The notes: generated by a model from the sequence alone, not told the origin. A DNA stretch of 64,000 nt from JABFRZ01 sp031413955 (GCA_031413955.1 JANOGB010000260.1:44198-108197); one strand, 5' to 3'. Positions 28,919 to 39,223 are shown, numbered from the stretch's first letter. Numbers and translations are program-made.

Positions 28919-30380
28919 GACCGCGACCGTTCTTCAGCTTCAGCACGCGCTCCCACAACCCCCGCATGACGCACAGGTAGAGCTCCTCGCCCAGCAGGGA
29001 GTCCTCGTAGCCGTGGTCGATGTTCGGGTTGTCGTTGACCTCCATCACGTAACACGTGCGCCCGCTGCGCTTGAGGTCGACGCCGTACAGGCCATTGCCC
29101 ACGCAGCGCGCCGCGCGCAGGGCCGTGCGCACCACGCCCGCGGGCACCAGATCCAGCGGCACCGGCTCGATCTTGCCGTACTCCGCCTTCTGGCCATGGT
29201 GGCGCACGATCTGCCAGTGCTTGTCCACCATGTGGTAGCGACAGGCGTACAGCGGCTGGTCCGCGAACACGCCCACGCGCCAGTCGAAGGCCGTGGGCAT
29301 GAACTCCTGGGCCACGAACAGGTCCGAGACCTCGAGGATGCCGCTGGCCTTCTCCATCAGCTCCTCCTCGCTGGCGCACTTCGAGACGCCCTGCGAGAAG
29401 GCGCTGTCGGGATACTTGAGCACGCACGGCAGCCCGACGGCCTTGACGATCTCGGGCAGGTTGAAGCGGTTGCCCACCACCGTGCGCGGGGTCGGCAGCT
29501 TGGCCTGCAGCAGGGCCTCGGCCTGGAACACCTTGTTGCCGCAGCGGATGATCGACTGCGGGTCGTCGATCACGGCCAGGCCCTCGGCCTGGGCGCGCTG
29601 GGCGAAGTTGAAGGTGTAGTGATTGACGTAGGTGGTCGTGCGGATGAACAGCGCGTCGAACTCCGCCAGGCGCGAGAAGTCGTCGCGCCCGATCACCTCG
29701 ACTCCGAAGCCGACCTTCTCGCCGGCGCGCTCGAAGCGCCGTAGCGCGCCCGGATTCGAGGGCGGAAAAGGCTCCTTGGGGTCGGTCAGGAGGGCGAGGT
29801 GGAAGCGCGCCGGCCGCAGGCGCCGCACCTGGTAGCGCGGGCGTGCGAAGTAGCGCTCGGCCGCTTCGCGCACGAAGGGCAGGTGCGCTTCGGGGATCAT
29901 GCGCGCCGGGATGGGCTCGATGCGCTGCAGGCGCCAGCGGTTGCGCGCGCGGCTGAAGTGCGCGCGCAGGAGCGGCGCCGGGAAGAGGTTGAAGAGGCGC
30001 TGCGCCAGCGGTGCGTAGCGCTTGGCCATGTTCGCGCCGAAGTAGATCGAGATCACGAACTCCGGGCTCTGGATCTTCTTCAGCGTGCGCTGGATCGACT
30101 CCTCGAGCTCGTCGTCCACCGCGCGCACCATGGTGCGCGAGCGCATCTCGAGCAGCGTCGTCAGGTTCGGGATGGCGGTGTGGCCGCGCGCCATGGCCAG
30201 CAGCGACACGTAGTAGCCTTCGCTCTGGTAGCGATAGCGCCGGCACAGGTTGAACACGCGCACGCCCTCGAGCTCGGACCAGCGCGCCTCGGCCAGGTAG
30301 TCCTTGGCCAGCACCACCTCCACGCCCGGCACGTGCAGGGCCCAGTCGCCGATGTCGCTGACGGCCACCACGGTCGTCAT
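28911..30380 (-). CDS. RimK-like ATP-grasp ligase with N-terminal RLAN domain
   Basis: The 489-residue protein begins MTTVVAVSDIGDWALHVPGV. Residues 1 to about 170 match the RLAN domain (RimK-like ATP-grasp N-terminal), including VFNLCRRYRYQSEGYYVSLL. The ATP-grasp core occupies about 210-480, with the pre-grasp FHLALLTDPKEPFPPSNPGAL, ALFIRTTTYVNHYTFNFAQRA, the ATP-lysine strand PCVLKYPDSAFSQGVSK, FVAQEFMPTAFDWRVGVFADQ and the metal site YVMEVNDNPNIDHGYED. RimK relatives add glutamate or other amino acids to peptides or proteins. The ATG overlaps the upstream peptidase stop (ATGA), and the gene is coupled to the GCS2 ligase. Confidence 0.87.
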   Translation of the reverse strand: MTTVVAVSDIGDWALHVPGVEVVLAKDYLAEARWSELEGVRVFNLCRRYRYQSEGYYVSLLAMARGHTAIPNLTTLLEMRSRTMVRAVDDELEESIQRTLKKIQSPEFVISIYFGANMAKRYAPLAQRLFNLFPAPLLRAHFSRARNRWRLQRIEPIPARMIPEAHLPFVREAAERYFARPRYQVRRLRPARFHLALLTDPKEPFPPSNPGALRRFERAGEKVGFGVEVIGRDDFSRLAEFDALFIRTTTYVNHYTFNFAQRAQAEGLAVIDDPQSIIRCGNKVFQAEALLQAKLPTPRTVVGNRFNLPEIVKAVGLPCVLKYPDSAFSQGVSKCASEEELMEKASGILEVSDLFVAQEFMPTAFDWRVGVFADQPLYACRYHMVDKHWQIVRHHGQKAEYGKIEPVPLDLVPAGVVRTALRAARCVGNGLYGVDLKRSGRTCYVMEVNDNPNIDHGYEDSLLGEELYLCVMRGLWERVLKLKNGRGRG

Positions 30381-31093
30381 CGCGCGCTCTCCCGCCGCAG
30401 GCGTGGCTCGATCACCAGACAGGATGCGTCGTAGGTGAGGACGCCGAGGAAGATCGAGCCCACCACGCGCACGATCGGCACGTACGTGCTGGCGCCCGTG
30501 CCGGGACGCTCGAGCGGATCCGCCACCAGCACGGCGCGCTGCTCGGCGTCGTAGCCGCACAGCACCACGAAGTGCCCGACGGGATCGCCGCGCGGGTCGT
30601 CGTCCTGGCTGGTCTCGGGCAGCTCGCGCATCGAGCGGTGCAGGAAGGTGGCCGAGAGTCCGGTCAGGATCGGGAGCTGGCGCCGCAGCGGTGCGCGCAG
30701 CGTGGAGGAGGTCAGGTCGCCGAAGCGGATGCGTCCGCCCAGACGCAGGAACTCGAGGTAGCTGCGGCTCGCCAGGCGGATCTTCGGGTGCTTGCGCGCG
30801 GTCATCTGGGCGGCGAGCTTTGCTTCGATCGACACGCGCTCGGTGAACCAGGTCGGGTCGAAGACGCGCAGGTTGAATGTTTGCAGCGTCGCGCGATAAC
30901 CGCGCCGCAGGGCGTGCACGCCCAGCATCACCTCGAGCGTGCCCCCGCCTTGCTCGAGCATCGGGATCTCGCTGATCAGGCGCTCCAGCTCGAGCTCGTC
31001 CCCGAAGTAACGGTAGACCGCGTGCAGACAGGTCGGCCCGCAGGTCTGGTCGTCCGGCTGGCGCTGGATCTCGAAGTTCTTGAGGTCGCGCAT
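30377..31093 (-). CDS. C39-like cysteine peptidase
   Basis: The 238-residue protein resembles the peptidase C39-like fold of bacteriocin-processing and double-Gly peptidases. The N-terminus IQRQPDDQTCGPTCLHAVYR carries a candidate oxyanion Gln12 and nucleophile Cys18. PVGHFVVLCGYDAEQRAVLVAD supplies His174 and Asp192. There is no ABC-transporter part and no signal peptide, so it acts in the cytoplasm. It is the first gene of the operon, read leftward from the divergent promoter region at 31094-31321, and overlaps the ATP-grasp ATG. It may mature a substrate peptide or act as a transpeptidase on ligase products (inference). No precursor peptide gene is visible. Confidence 0.78.
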   Translation of the reverse strand: MRDLKNFEIQRQPDDQTCGPTCLHAVYRYFGDELELERLISEIPMLEQGGGTLEVMLGVHALRRGYRATLQTFNLRVFDPTWFTERVSIEAKLAAQMTARKHPKIRLASRSYLEFLRLGGRIRFGDLTSSTLRAPLRRQLPILTGLSATFLHRSMRELPETSQDDDPRGDPVGHFVVLCGYDAEQRAVLVADPLERPGTGASTYVPIVRVVGSIFLGVLTYDASCLVIEPRLRRESAR

Positions 31094-31306
31094 GGGCGCC
31101 CCCGGGGGGACCGGGGAGCGAGTAAGAAGAGCTGTCGCGGGCCGCGAGGCAAGGGGCTGGTGGGGCAATCCGCCGCCTGCGCCGCGAGGGTAGGGGCGAG
31201 CGTGCTCGGCGTTGAGCAGCGCGGAAGCGGGTAGCGTTCCTGCGCGGCGCGGGTAGGACGGGAGCGGAGGCAATGGTGCACGCAAGCGCTGTGCGGGACG
31301 CCCCGC

Positions 31307-31312
31307 TACCCT
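31307..31312 (+). promoter_or_regulatory. Probable -10 element (TACCCT), near-leaderless start
   Basis: TACCCT ends 9 nt before the ATG at 31322. It lies in the 228-bp divergent region between the peptidase operon (minus) and the YdjY-like operon (plus). On the minus strand another TACCCT occurs about 90 nt upstream of the peptidase start. Confidence 0.4.
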
Positions 31313-31321
31313 ACCCGGTAC

Positions 31322-32143
31322 ATGAAGGTCCTCGATCCACGCGCCCGCCTCTTTTTCGCGCTGAGCCTGCTCGCCCTCTCGTCTCCGGGCGTGAGCGCAC
31401 GGCCGCAGGCGGACGTGCCCCAGGCAGGGGCCGAGCTCGAGCAGGCCCTGGCGCAGGAGGGGCTCGTGCTCGAGCGCGAGGCCGGGGTGCTGTCCGTGCC
31501 GGCCGTGGTGCAGATCAAGAACGAGTTGCTCGAGTACCTGCTCGTGGGAGCGAACGGCGCCATGCACGAGAGCCTGTTCGTGACCCGCGTGCGCCCGAGC
31601 CTGCTCAACGCGGCCCTGCTGCTGTGCGGCGTCGAGCCGGGCCGCAATGCGCACTGGGAAGAGCGCTCCGGTGTCGACGAGCGCGGGCGCCCGAACATGC
31701 AGGTCTACCCGCCCGAGGGCGACGGCTTCTACCTCTACGTCGCGTGGCGCGAGGCGGGCGAGACGTATTTTTTCCGCGCCGAGGACCTGGTGCGCAATCT
31801 CGAGAGCGGACGCAGCCTGCGCCGCCATCGCTGGGTCTACCTGGGCTCGCGGTTCCTGGCGCTGAAGCCGGGTCAGCCCGAGTCGTTCCTGGCCGACGTC
31901 GAGGGCAACCTGATCAACCTGTCGTTCTTCTTCCAGGGCAACACCCTGCTCACGAGCGCGGTGGAGGAGTGCTTCGAGCAGACGATCTGGGCCGCGAACG
32001 AATGGTTGCTGCCGGAGCGCGGCCAGCCGGTGCGGCTGTTCTTCGCGCGCGCGCCGCTCGAGCACCTGACGCCCGCCTGGGTTGCGGCGCTGCCGGAGGT
32101 GGAAGCGGGCGAGCCAAGCGCGCAGGCCGGAGCGGGCAAGTGA
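31322..32143 (+). CDS. Secreted YdjY-domain-like protein
   Basis: The 273-residue protein has a signal peptide (1-26, ARLFFALSLLALSSPGVSA). Its body has features I associate with YdjY-type domains: VVQIKNELLEYLLVGANGAMHESLFVTRVRPSLLNAALLLCGVEPG in parts, then PPEGDGFYLYVAW and LRRHRWVYLGSRF. These domains are common in planctomycetes and their function is unknown. The start codon follows a TACCCT hexamer by 9 nt. The stop overlaps the GTG of the membrane-protein gene downstream. Confidence 0.65.
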   Translation: MKVLDPRARLFFALSLLALSSPGVSARPQADVPQAGAELEQALAQEGLVLEREAGVLSVPAVVQIKNELLEYLLVGANGAMHESLFVTRVRPSLLNAALLLCGVEPGRNAHWEERSGVDERGRPNMQVYPPEGDGFYLYVAWREAGETYFFRAEDLVRNLESGRSLRRHRWVYLGSRFLALKPGQPESFLADVEGNLINLSFFFQGNTLLTSAVEECFEQTIWAANEWLLPERGQPVRLFFARAPLEHLTPAWVAALPEVEAGEPSAQAGAGK

Positions 32144-33231
32144 TCGCGGCGCGGATCAGCGCGGAGCCGCGCTCGGTCGTGGCCGTGGTCCGCTTGGCGC
32201 GCGTCGGCCTGCGCGCGGCGCGGGTCCTGGAGTGCGCGCTCTTCTTCGCGACGGCTGCGCTGCTCGTCCGCGCCGCGGCGCTGCTCTCGGGTGTGGAGGG
32301 GAGCGCATGGGGCGTCGCGACCCTGTGCGGCTCCCTGGCCGCGGCCTCCTGGTGGCTCGAGCACCCGAGCCCGCTCGCCACCACGGCCCGGGCTCTCGAC
32401 GCTTCCCTGCGCCACCAGGGCGCGCTCGCCCTGGCCTTCGAGCTCGAGGAACGCCGCGCCGCGCGCGGGTTCAGCGCGCTGGAGGAGCTCGTGCGCGCGC
32501 GCGTGCTCGCGCGCCTGCGCGTCGGAGCGGCCGTGCGGGCCCTGTTCCCGTCCTTCTTCTTGCCGGTCGTCGCGCCGGCCGTGGCGGGGCTGTTCTTGTT
32601 GCTCGTGCTGGACCAGCGCGGCGCGCCAGCGCAGGAGACGAGCGACCTCGGCGCCCTGGGCGCGGGGCTCGAGCGCGCGCTCACGGCCGGGTTCGGGTCC
32701 GAAGCCTCGGACCCCGAGCTCGCGGCGAGTGCCGAATTGCACCTCGAGGTGCGCGAGCTGCGGGCGCGCCTGGAGCGCTGCGCCGAGTCTTCGGCCACTT
32801 CGGCCGAGCGGATGCGCGCGGCGACAGAGGCCCGCGCGCGCCTGGAGGTGCTCGACCGACGCCTGGCCGAGCTCGCGGCCCGCGGCGCAGCCGTTCCGCA
32901 CCCCCGCCGGAACGAGGCTCGGGCCTGGGTCGACGCCCTGCGCATGGCTCTTCCGCCTGGGGCGCTGGAAGCGGGGTCGCTGGAGGCGGGCGCGGCTGCC
33001 ACGGCCGGAGCGGACGGCGGAACCGGCCCTCGAGACCTGACGGGCGCACCCCCGGACGGCACAATCTCGCGCCCGATGGCCGAGCTCGCGCGTCCTACCT
33101 CCGCTCCCGATCCTCTTCCCGGGCCCGCGCTCGGCCTCCAGCGGGGGAGCTTCTGGCCGGCCGAGTACGACGCGGTCGTCGAGCGCTGGGTCGAGCTGTC
33201 GCGCGCGGCAGAGGCCGGCCAGGCGCGATGA
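32140..33231 (+). CDS. Membrane protein of unknown function with coiled-coil region
   Basis: From the GTG at 32140, which overlaps the upstream stop (GTGA), the protein has 363 residues. It has two or three membrane helices (about 30-70 and 145-165), an Ala/Glu/Arg-rich periplasmic helix with heptad-like leucines (LHLEVRELRARLERC, LEVLDRRLAELAARG) and a Pro/Gly-rich low-complexity stretch near residue 270. The C-terminus GLQRGSFWPAEYDAVVERWVELSR looks folded. It resembles planctomycete DUF4175-type proteins in layout only. The stop overlaps the inositol-phosphate-synthase ATG. Confidence 0.55.
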   Translation: MIAARISAEPRSVVAVVRLARVGLRAARVLECALFFATAALLVRAAALLSGVEGSAWGVATLCGSLAAASWWLEHPSPLATTARALDASLRHQGALALAFELEERRAARGFSALEELVRARVLARLRVGAAVRALFPSFFLPVVAPAVAGLFLLLVLDQRGAPAQETSDLGALGAGLERALTAGFGSEASDPELAASAELHLEVRELRARLERCAESSATSAERMRAATEARARLEVLDRRLAELAARGAAVPHPRRNEARAWVDALRMALPPGALEAGSLEAGAAATAGADGGTGPRDLTGAPPDGTISRPMAELARPTSAPDPLPGPALGLQRGSFWPAEYDAVVERWVELSRAAEAGQAR

Positions 33232-34432
33232 GCGACGAAAACCCCGCGCGTCTCGGCCTGTGGCTGATCGGAGCCCGCGGCTCCATCGCCACTTGTGTGA
33301 CCTACGGCCTGGCCGGGTTGCGCGCGGGACTCCTGGAGCCGGTCGGGATCGCGACCGAACGCGAGCCGTTCCGCAAGCTCGGGCTGTGCGCCTTCGAGGA
33401 CATCGTGCTTGGCGGGCACGAGATCACGGTCGGGAACCTGTCGCACGGCGCGGGCGAGCTGGTGCGGCACGGGATCCTCTCGGCCGAGCTCGTGGCCGCC
33501 GTCAGCGCCGAGGCGGCCGCGCTCGACGCACGGATCCGTCCGGGCGTGCTCGATCTCGCCGACGTCGGGCGCGCCGAGCTCGATCCGCGCGCGGCCTCCC
33601 TGGGCGGAGTCTCGCCGCGTGAGCGCACCGACCGGTTGTCCGAGGACATCCGCGCCTTCAAGGACGAGCACGGGCTCGAGCGCGTGGTGGTCGTGTACCT
33701 CGCCAGCGTCGAGCCGTGGATGGAGGAGCGCGCGCACTGGAACGAGCTCGTGGCCTTCGAGCGCGCGCTCGACGCGGACGGCGTCTTCCCGGCTTCCAGC
33801 CTGTACGCCTACGCCGCTTTTCGCGCCGGGGCTGCATTCGTCAACTTCACGCCCAACCGCGCGAGTTCCTTGCCCGCCCTGCGCCAGCTCGCGCGCGAGC
33901 TCGGCCTGCCGCATTGCGGCAGCGACGGCAAGACCGGCGAGACGCTGCTCAAGACCACGCTGGCGCCGATGTTCGCGGCGCGTGCGCTCAAGGTGCTCTC
34001 CTGGCAGGGCTACAACCTGCTGGGGAACAAGGACGGCGAGGCCCTGGCCGACCCGTTGCGCGCCGCGTCGAAGCTGCGCAACAAGGACGCGCCCCTGCGC
34101 GCCATCCTGGACGACGAAGCGCTGCACAGCCACGTCTCGATCGACTTCGTGCCGTCCTTGCACGACTGGAAGACGGCCTGGGACTTCGTGCACTTCGAAG
34201 GGTTCCTGGGCGCGCGCATGAGTCTGCAGCTCACCTGGAGCGGCAGCGATTCGGCCCTGGCCGCGCCGCTGGTGCTGGACCTCGCGCGCTGGGCGGACCT
34301 GGCCCTCGCGCGCGGGGAAGCGGGCGAGCTCGCGCACACGGCTTGCTACTTCAAGGCGCCGCTCGCGGGCGGCACGCACGACTTCCACCAGCAGTTCGCG
34401 CGGTTGCTCGCCTACGCGGAGCGCCTGGCGCG

Positions 34433-34436
<4 letters not shown>
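33228..34436 (+). CDS. myo-Inositol-3-phosphate synthase family protein
   Basis: These NAD-dependent enzymes cyclise glucose 6-phosphate to inositol 3-phosphate. The 402-residue protein has the Rossmann-like start LGLWLIGARGSIATCVTYGL and VVVYLASVEPWMEE. Landmark blocks are FVNFTPNRASSLPALRQLA, the substrate loop HCGSDGKTGETLLKTTLAPMF, LSWQGYNLLGNKDGEAL, SKLRNKD and HVSIDFVPSLHDWKTAWDFVHFEGFLG. These are strong family matches. The ATG overlaps the stop of the membrane-protein gene. The product could serve phospholipid or compatible-solute synthesis; no partner phosphatase or phosphatidylinositol synthase is seen here. Confidence 0.9.
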
Positions 34437-36382
<1,946 letters not shown>

Positions 36383-36394
36383 GAATCGATCCGA

Positions 36395-36430
36395 CCGCGG
36401 AGAGCGGAGGGCGCGGAGGGGCGCGGAGAA
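36395..36430. repeat. GCGGAG-rich short repeat in a convergent gap
   Basis: The 60-bp space between two convergent genes contains about four imperfect copies of GCGGAGGG spaced 8-11 nt apart. It looks like a decayed simple repeat. It has no partner arm, so it is not a hairpin terminator. Confidence 0.35.
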
Positions 36431-36442
36431 GAGATGGGCGGC

Positions 36443-37258
36443 TCAGTCGGGGAACGTCTCGCGTTCCCAGCGCGCCACGCGGTCGAGCAGGGCCTCGCGC
36501 ACCTGTTCGTCCGTGCGCCCGCTCTTCTTCGGCACGTGGAAACCGTGGTCGGCACCCTCGATCACCTCGAGCGTGGCGCGCCCGCCGTAGCGCGCCAGCG
36601 CGGTGCGCAGGAGGTCGAGCTCGGCGAACTCGTCGCGCGTGCCCTGCAGGAAGAGCGCGGGCTGGGCGATGGTCGGGAAGTGCTCGCTGCGGAGCTTGGC
36701 CGGCTGCTGCGGGGGGTGCAGCGGGTAGCCGAAGAGGACCAGCCCTGCGCAGGGCTCGCCCTTGGCGGCGAGGTAGGTCGAGATGCGCCCGCCCATCGAT
36801 TTCCCGGCCAGCAAGAGGCGCCGGCCCCCAGCGCGCTCGACCAGGGCCGCGAGGGCGGCGGCGTGGGCTTCTTCGAGGACTGGCTGGCGGTCGGGCGGGA
36901 GTCCACGGCCGCTCGTTCGCGCGCGCTCCATGTAGGGGTAGTTGAAGCGCAGCACCGGGAAGCCGCGCGCCACGAGGCCGCGCGCGATCGCCACCATCCA
37001 GGGAGCGTCCATGGCGAAGCCCGCGCCGTGTGCAAGGAGAATCGCGCTCCCGCGCGCGACGCACTCGGGGGAATCGCGGCACTCGGGGGAATCGCGGCAC
37101 TCGGGGGAATCGCGGCACTCGGGGGAATCGCGGCACTCGGGAGAATCGCGGCGCTCGGGAGAATCGCGGCGCTCGGGAGAATCGCGGCGCTCGGGAGAAT
37201 CGAGCTGTGCGCTCAGGGCGAGGTCGGCGAAGGGGAGCGCGAAGCGTTCGCTCGGCAT
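36443..37258 (-). CDS. Alpha/beta hydrolase with an in-frame hexapeptide repeat insert
   Basis: The 271-residue protein has the KANL3/Tex30 or dienelactone-hydrolase-like fold. Landmarks are GSAILLAHGAGFAMDAPWM, RFNYPYMERA, the nucleophile elbow GKSMGGRIS, an acid in FLQGTRDEFAE, and ADHGFHVPKKS with the catalytic His. The catalytic triad is therefore complete. Residues 20-66 are eight near-identical hexapeptides (three DSPERR, then five DSPECR with the last Arg missing), inserted between the first beta strand and the next. They are encoded by an 18-bp minisatellite. The substrate is unknown. The ATG at 37258 is 62 nt from the divergent methyltransferase start. Confidence 0.8.
   Translation of the reverse strand: MPSERFALPFADLALSAQLDSPERRDSPERRDSPERRDSPECRDSPECRDSPECRDSPECRDSPECVARGSAILLAHGAGFAMDAPWMVAIARGLVARGFPVLRFNYPYMERARTSGRGLPPDRQPVLEEAHAAALAALVERAGGRRLLLAGKSMGGRISTYLAAKGEPCAGLVLFGYPLHPPQQPAKLRSEHFPTIAQPALFLQGTRDEFAELDLLRTALARYGGRATLEVIEGADHGFHVPKKSGRTDEQVREALLDRVARWERETFPD
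37061..37201. repeat. 18-bp minisatellite, about eight copies, coding for (DSPE[RC]R)n
   Basis: Eight tandem 18-bp units (141 bp) lie inside the hydrolase gene. On the plus strand the common unit is CACTCGGGGGAATCGCGG, with a second variant containing GCTCGGGAGAATCGCGG. The two variants form two homogeneous blocks (five and three copies), which suggests recent expansion from two founder units. The length is a multiple of three, so copy-number change keeps the frame. Confidence 0.9.
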
Positions 37259-37303
37259 GGCGCGGATCCTACTCCGCGCGCACGAAGCCCGGAGCGCGCG
37301 CAG

Positions 37304-37309
37304 TAGACT
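37304..37309 (+). promoter_or_regulatory. Probable -10 element (TAGACT), near-leaderless start
   Basis: TAGACT ends 10 nt before the ATG at 37320, with no ribosome-binding site between. This matches the other TANNCT elements in the window. Confidence 0.45.
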
Positions 37310-37319
37310 CCGCCTCCCG

Positions 37320-38048
37320 ATGCGCCGGCCGCTGCCCGCCAAGCTCCAGACCACCACGCTCTGGTACCACCCGACACAGCAGTACGGGGACGAGCTGATG
37401 GGGGATCCGCGCTTCGAGGGGCGCACGCCGGCGTGGGTGATCTGGAACCTGCTGCAGCGCTACACGCGCGAGGGAGACCTCGTGGTGGATCCCTTCTGTG
37501 GGGGCGGGACGACGCTCGACGTGGCGCGCTCGCTCGGACGGCAGGCGCGCGGCTTCGACCTGGCGCCCGCGCGCGAGGACATCGAGCGCGCCGACGCGCG
37601 GCGGCTGCCGCTCGAGGCGGGGAGCGTGGACTTCTTCTTCCTCGATCCGCCGTACTCGACCCACCTCGACTACGCGCAGGGCGAGCAGCCGCGCGCGGGC
37701 GACATCGGCGCGCTGGACGCCTTCGAGCCGGCCTACTTCGAGGCCTTCGAGCGCGTCTTCGCCGAGCTCGAGCGCTGTCTGAAGGATCGCCGCTACCTGG
37801 CCGTGTACGTCTCCGACACCTTCAAGAAGAAGCAGGGCTTCGTGGGCATCGGTGCGCGCCTCTACACGTTGCTCGAGCGAAGCTTCAAGCCCATCGACCA
37901 CGTGGTCGTCGTGCGCGGCAACCGCAAGCTCGAGAAGCCGCGCTTCCACAAGGTGGCGGAGGAGGAGAACTTCTTCCTGCGCGGCTTCAACCACCTGTTG
38001 CTCTTCAAGAAGGAACGCGCGCAGACCCCTCCGAGGCGTGGGCGCTGA
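37320..38048 (+). CDS. DNA methyltransferase (N4/N6 amino type)
   Basis: This 242-residue protein starts MRRPLPAKLQTTTLWYHPTQ. It has a SAM-binding D57-P-F-C-G-G-G-T-T motif and, about 50 residues later, the catalytic D109-P-P-Y112 (FFLDPPYSTHLDY). DPPY enzymes methylate exocyclic amines of adenine or cytosine in DNA; some RNA methylases share the motif. RYLAVYVSDTFKKKQGFVGIG and VRGNRKLEKPRFHK are typical of the distal part. No restriction gene adjoins it, so it is an orphan. Its small size leaves little room for a target-recognition domain. The ORF is open upstream across the minisatellite, but homology begins at this ATG. Confidence 0.78.
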   Translation: MRRPLPAKLQTTTLWYHPTQQYGDELMGDPRFEGRTPAWVIWNLLQRYTREGDLVVDPFCGGGTTLDVARSLGRQARGFDLAPAREDIERADARRLPLEAGSVDFFFLDPPYSTHLDYAQGEQPRAGDIGALDAFEPAYFEAFERVFAELERCLKDRRYLAVYVSDTFKKKQGFVGIGARLYTLLERSFKPIDHVVVVRGNRKLEKPRFHKVAEEENFFLRGFNHLLLFKKERAQTPPRRGR

Positions 38049-38086
38049 TCCTTCCGCGGCCGCTGGCTGAGCAAGACCTCGGCAAG

Positions 38087-38171
38087 ACCACAGAGGCACA
38101 GAGGACGCCGAGCCTCAAGGAGCAAGCCGGATTGGCTCTGTGAGGCTCTGCGTCCTCTGTGCCTCTGTGGT
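38087..38171. repeat. Palindromic repeat, family B, between convergent genes
   Basis: Arms 38087-38117 and 38141-38171 are 31-nt inverted copies with a single mismatch and a 23-nt loop. The arm starts ACCACAGAGGCACAGAGGAC, a sequence type I have seen as a widespread repeat in planctomycete- and acidobacterium-like genomes. It separates the methyltransferase gene (plus) from a minus-strand gene. It could act as a two-way terminator, although no T-run follows. Confidence 0.8.
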
Positions 38172-38203
38172 TCTCTTGGTTGCGCGTAGGTCCGCGCTGG
38201 TTC

Positions 38204-39223
38204 CTACTCGCGCTCGATCGTGGCCGTGTAGCGGATCGTGCCCTCGTACAGCAGCGCCTCTTCCACGTCCACCTCGACCTCTTCGCCGTCCTGCTCGACG
38301 TTCACGGTCCAGGAGCGCGTCTGCATGCGCGAGGCCTCGCAGGCGAGCTCGGCCGAGAGCGCATGACCGTGCTCGAGGTCCCACAGGATCGTGCCCGCGA
38401 GGGTGCGCTCGATCTCGACCTCGATCGCGAGTTCCGGGCGCACGACCTCGCCCTCGTGCTCGAGCTCCGGCAGCACGCTGTCCGAACTGGTGGTGACCTC
38501 GAGCTCCACGTGGATCACGGCCACGCGCGTGCCGTCCTCGTCGCGCACTTCCTCCAGGCGTGCCGTGCCCGAGCCCTCGAGGCGCTCGATCGTCTGGCGC
38601 GAGAAGTCGTCGCTACCGTCGCCCGGCTCTTCGCCCTCGGCGTGGAAGCCGAGTACGCCGCTCGGCCACATGAAGGCGAGGTACAGCTTGGCGTCGAGTT
38701 CCCACTCTGCGCCAACCTCGACCTCGCGTGCCGGCAGGACGAGGCGCAGGTCCATGTCCTCGGCCAGCCAGGCGGCGACGTCGTCGTCGAGCTCGGCCTC
38801 GTCGGCCGCCTCGGCCTGGTAGCGCTCGGCCTCCTCGTCCCAGATGAAGCGCACCGCGCGCCCCTGGAGCGTGCTCACGAGCGTACTGCTCGCCTCCTCC
38901 TCGCCGTTCGAGGACGCGTCCTCCTGGTTGAGCTCGTCGAAGACGCGCACGAGCTCGGCCGGACGACCGTCCTCGACCGAGCCCAGCGTGTCGGTGACCA
39001 CGATGCGTTCGATGAAGCTGGAGGAGTCCTCGGGCAGCTCGCCCTCGCGCCCGATGGGCTCGCCGTCGACCGAGGCGCTGAGGTCGGCGAGGTCGTATTC
39101 GGCTTCGGCCTCGAAGGAGCGCTTCAGCACCGTGCCTTCCTCGGGCGCATAGCGCAGCGCGAGTTCGTCGGGCGCGGCAGTGGACAGGAGCACGAGGACG
39201 ATGGAGGGCAGCAGGATCTTCAT
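38204..39223 (-). CDS. Secreted protein of unknown function
   Basis: From the ATG at 39223 the protein has 339 residues with a signal peptide (MKILLPSIVLVLLSTAAPDE). It is very acidic, with runs such as EEEASSTLVS and DGEEVEVDVEEALL, and is built of predicted beta strands typical of a barrel-like or lipid-binding fold (LRYAPEEGTVLKRSFEAEAEYDL in part). I recognise no catalytic motif. A strong ribosome site (GGAGGG, 9-nt spacing) precedes the ATG. It lies 71 nt downstream of the DUF4340 gene and may belong to the Gld-like transcript. Proteins of this type occur in planctomycetes as TIGR or DUF hypotheticals. Confidence 0.55.
   Translation of the reverse strand: MKILLPSIVLVLLSTAAPDELALRYAPEEGTVLKRSFEAEAEYDLADLSASVDGEPIGREGELPEDSSSFIERIVVTDTLGSVEDGRPAELVRVFDELNQEDASSNGEEEASSTLVSTLQGRAVRFIWDEEAERYQAEAADEAELDDDVAAWLAEDMDLRLVLPAREVEVGAEWELDAKLYLAFMWPSGVLGFHAEGEEPGDGSDDFSRQTIERLEGSGTARLEEVRDEDGTRVAVIHVELEVTTSSDSVLPELEHEGEVVRPELAIEVEIERTLAGTILWDLEHGHALSAELACEASRMQTRSWTVNVEQDGEEVEVDVEEALLYEGTIRYTATIERE

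Noticed and set aside
37061..37201. Regular 18-bp repeats considered as a CRISPR array
   Set aside because: The units are directly adjacent without spacers, are in frame in a hydrolase gene, and no cas gene is present.
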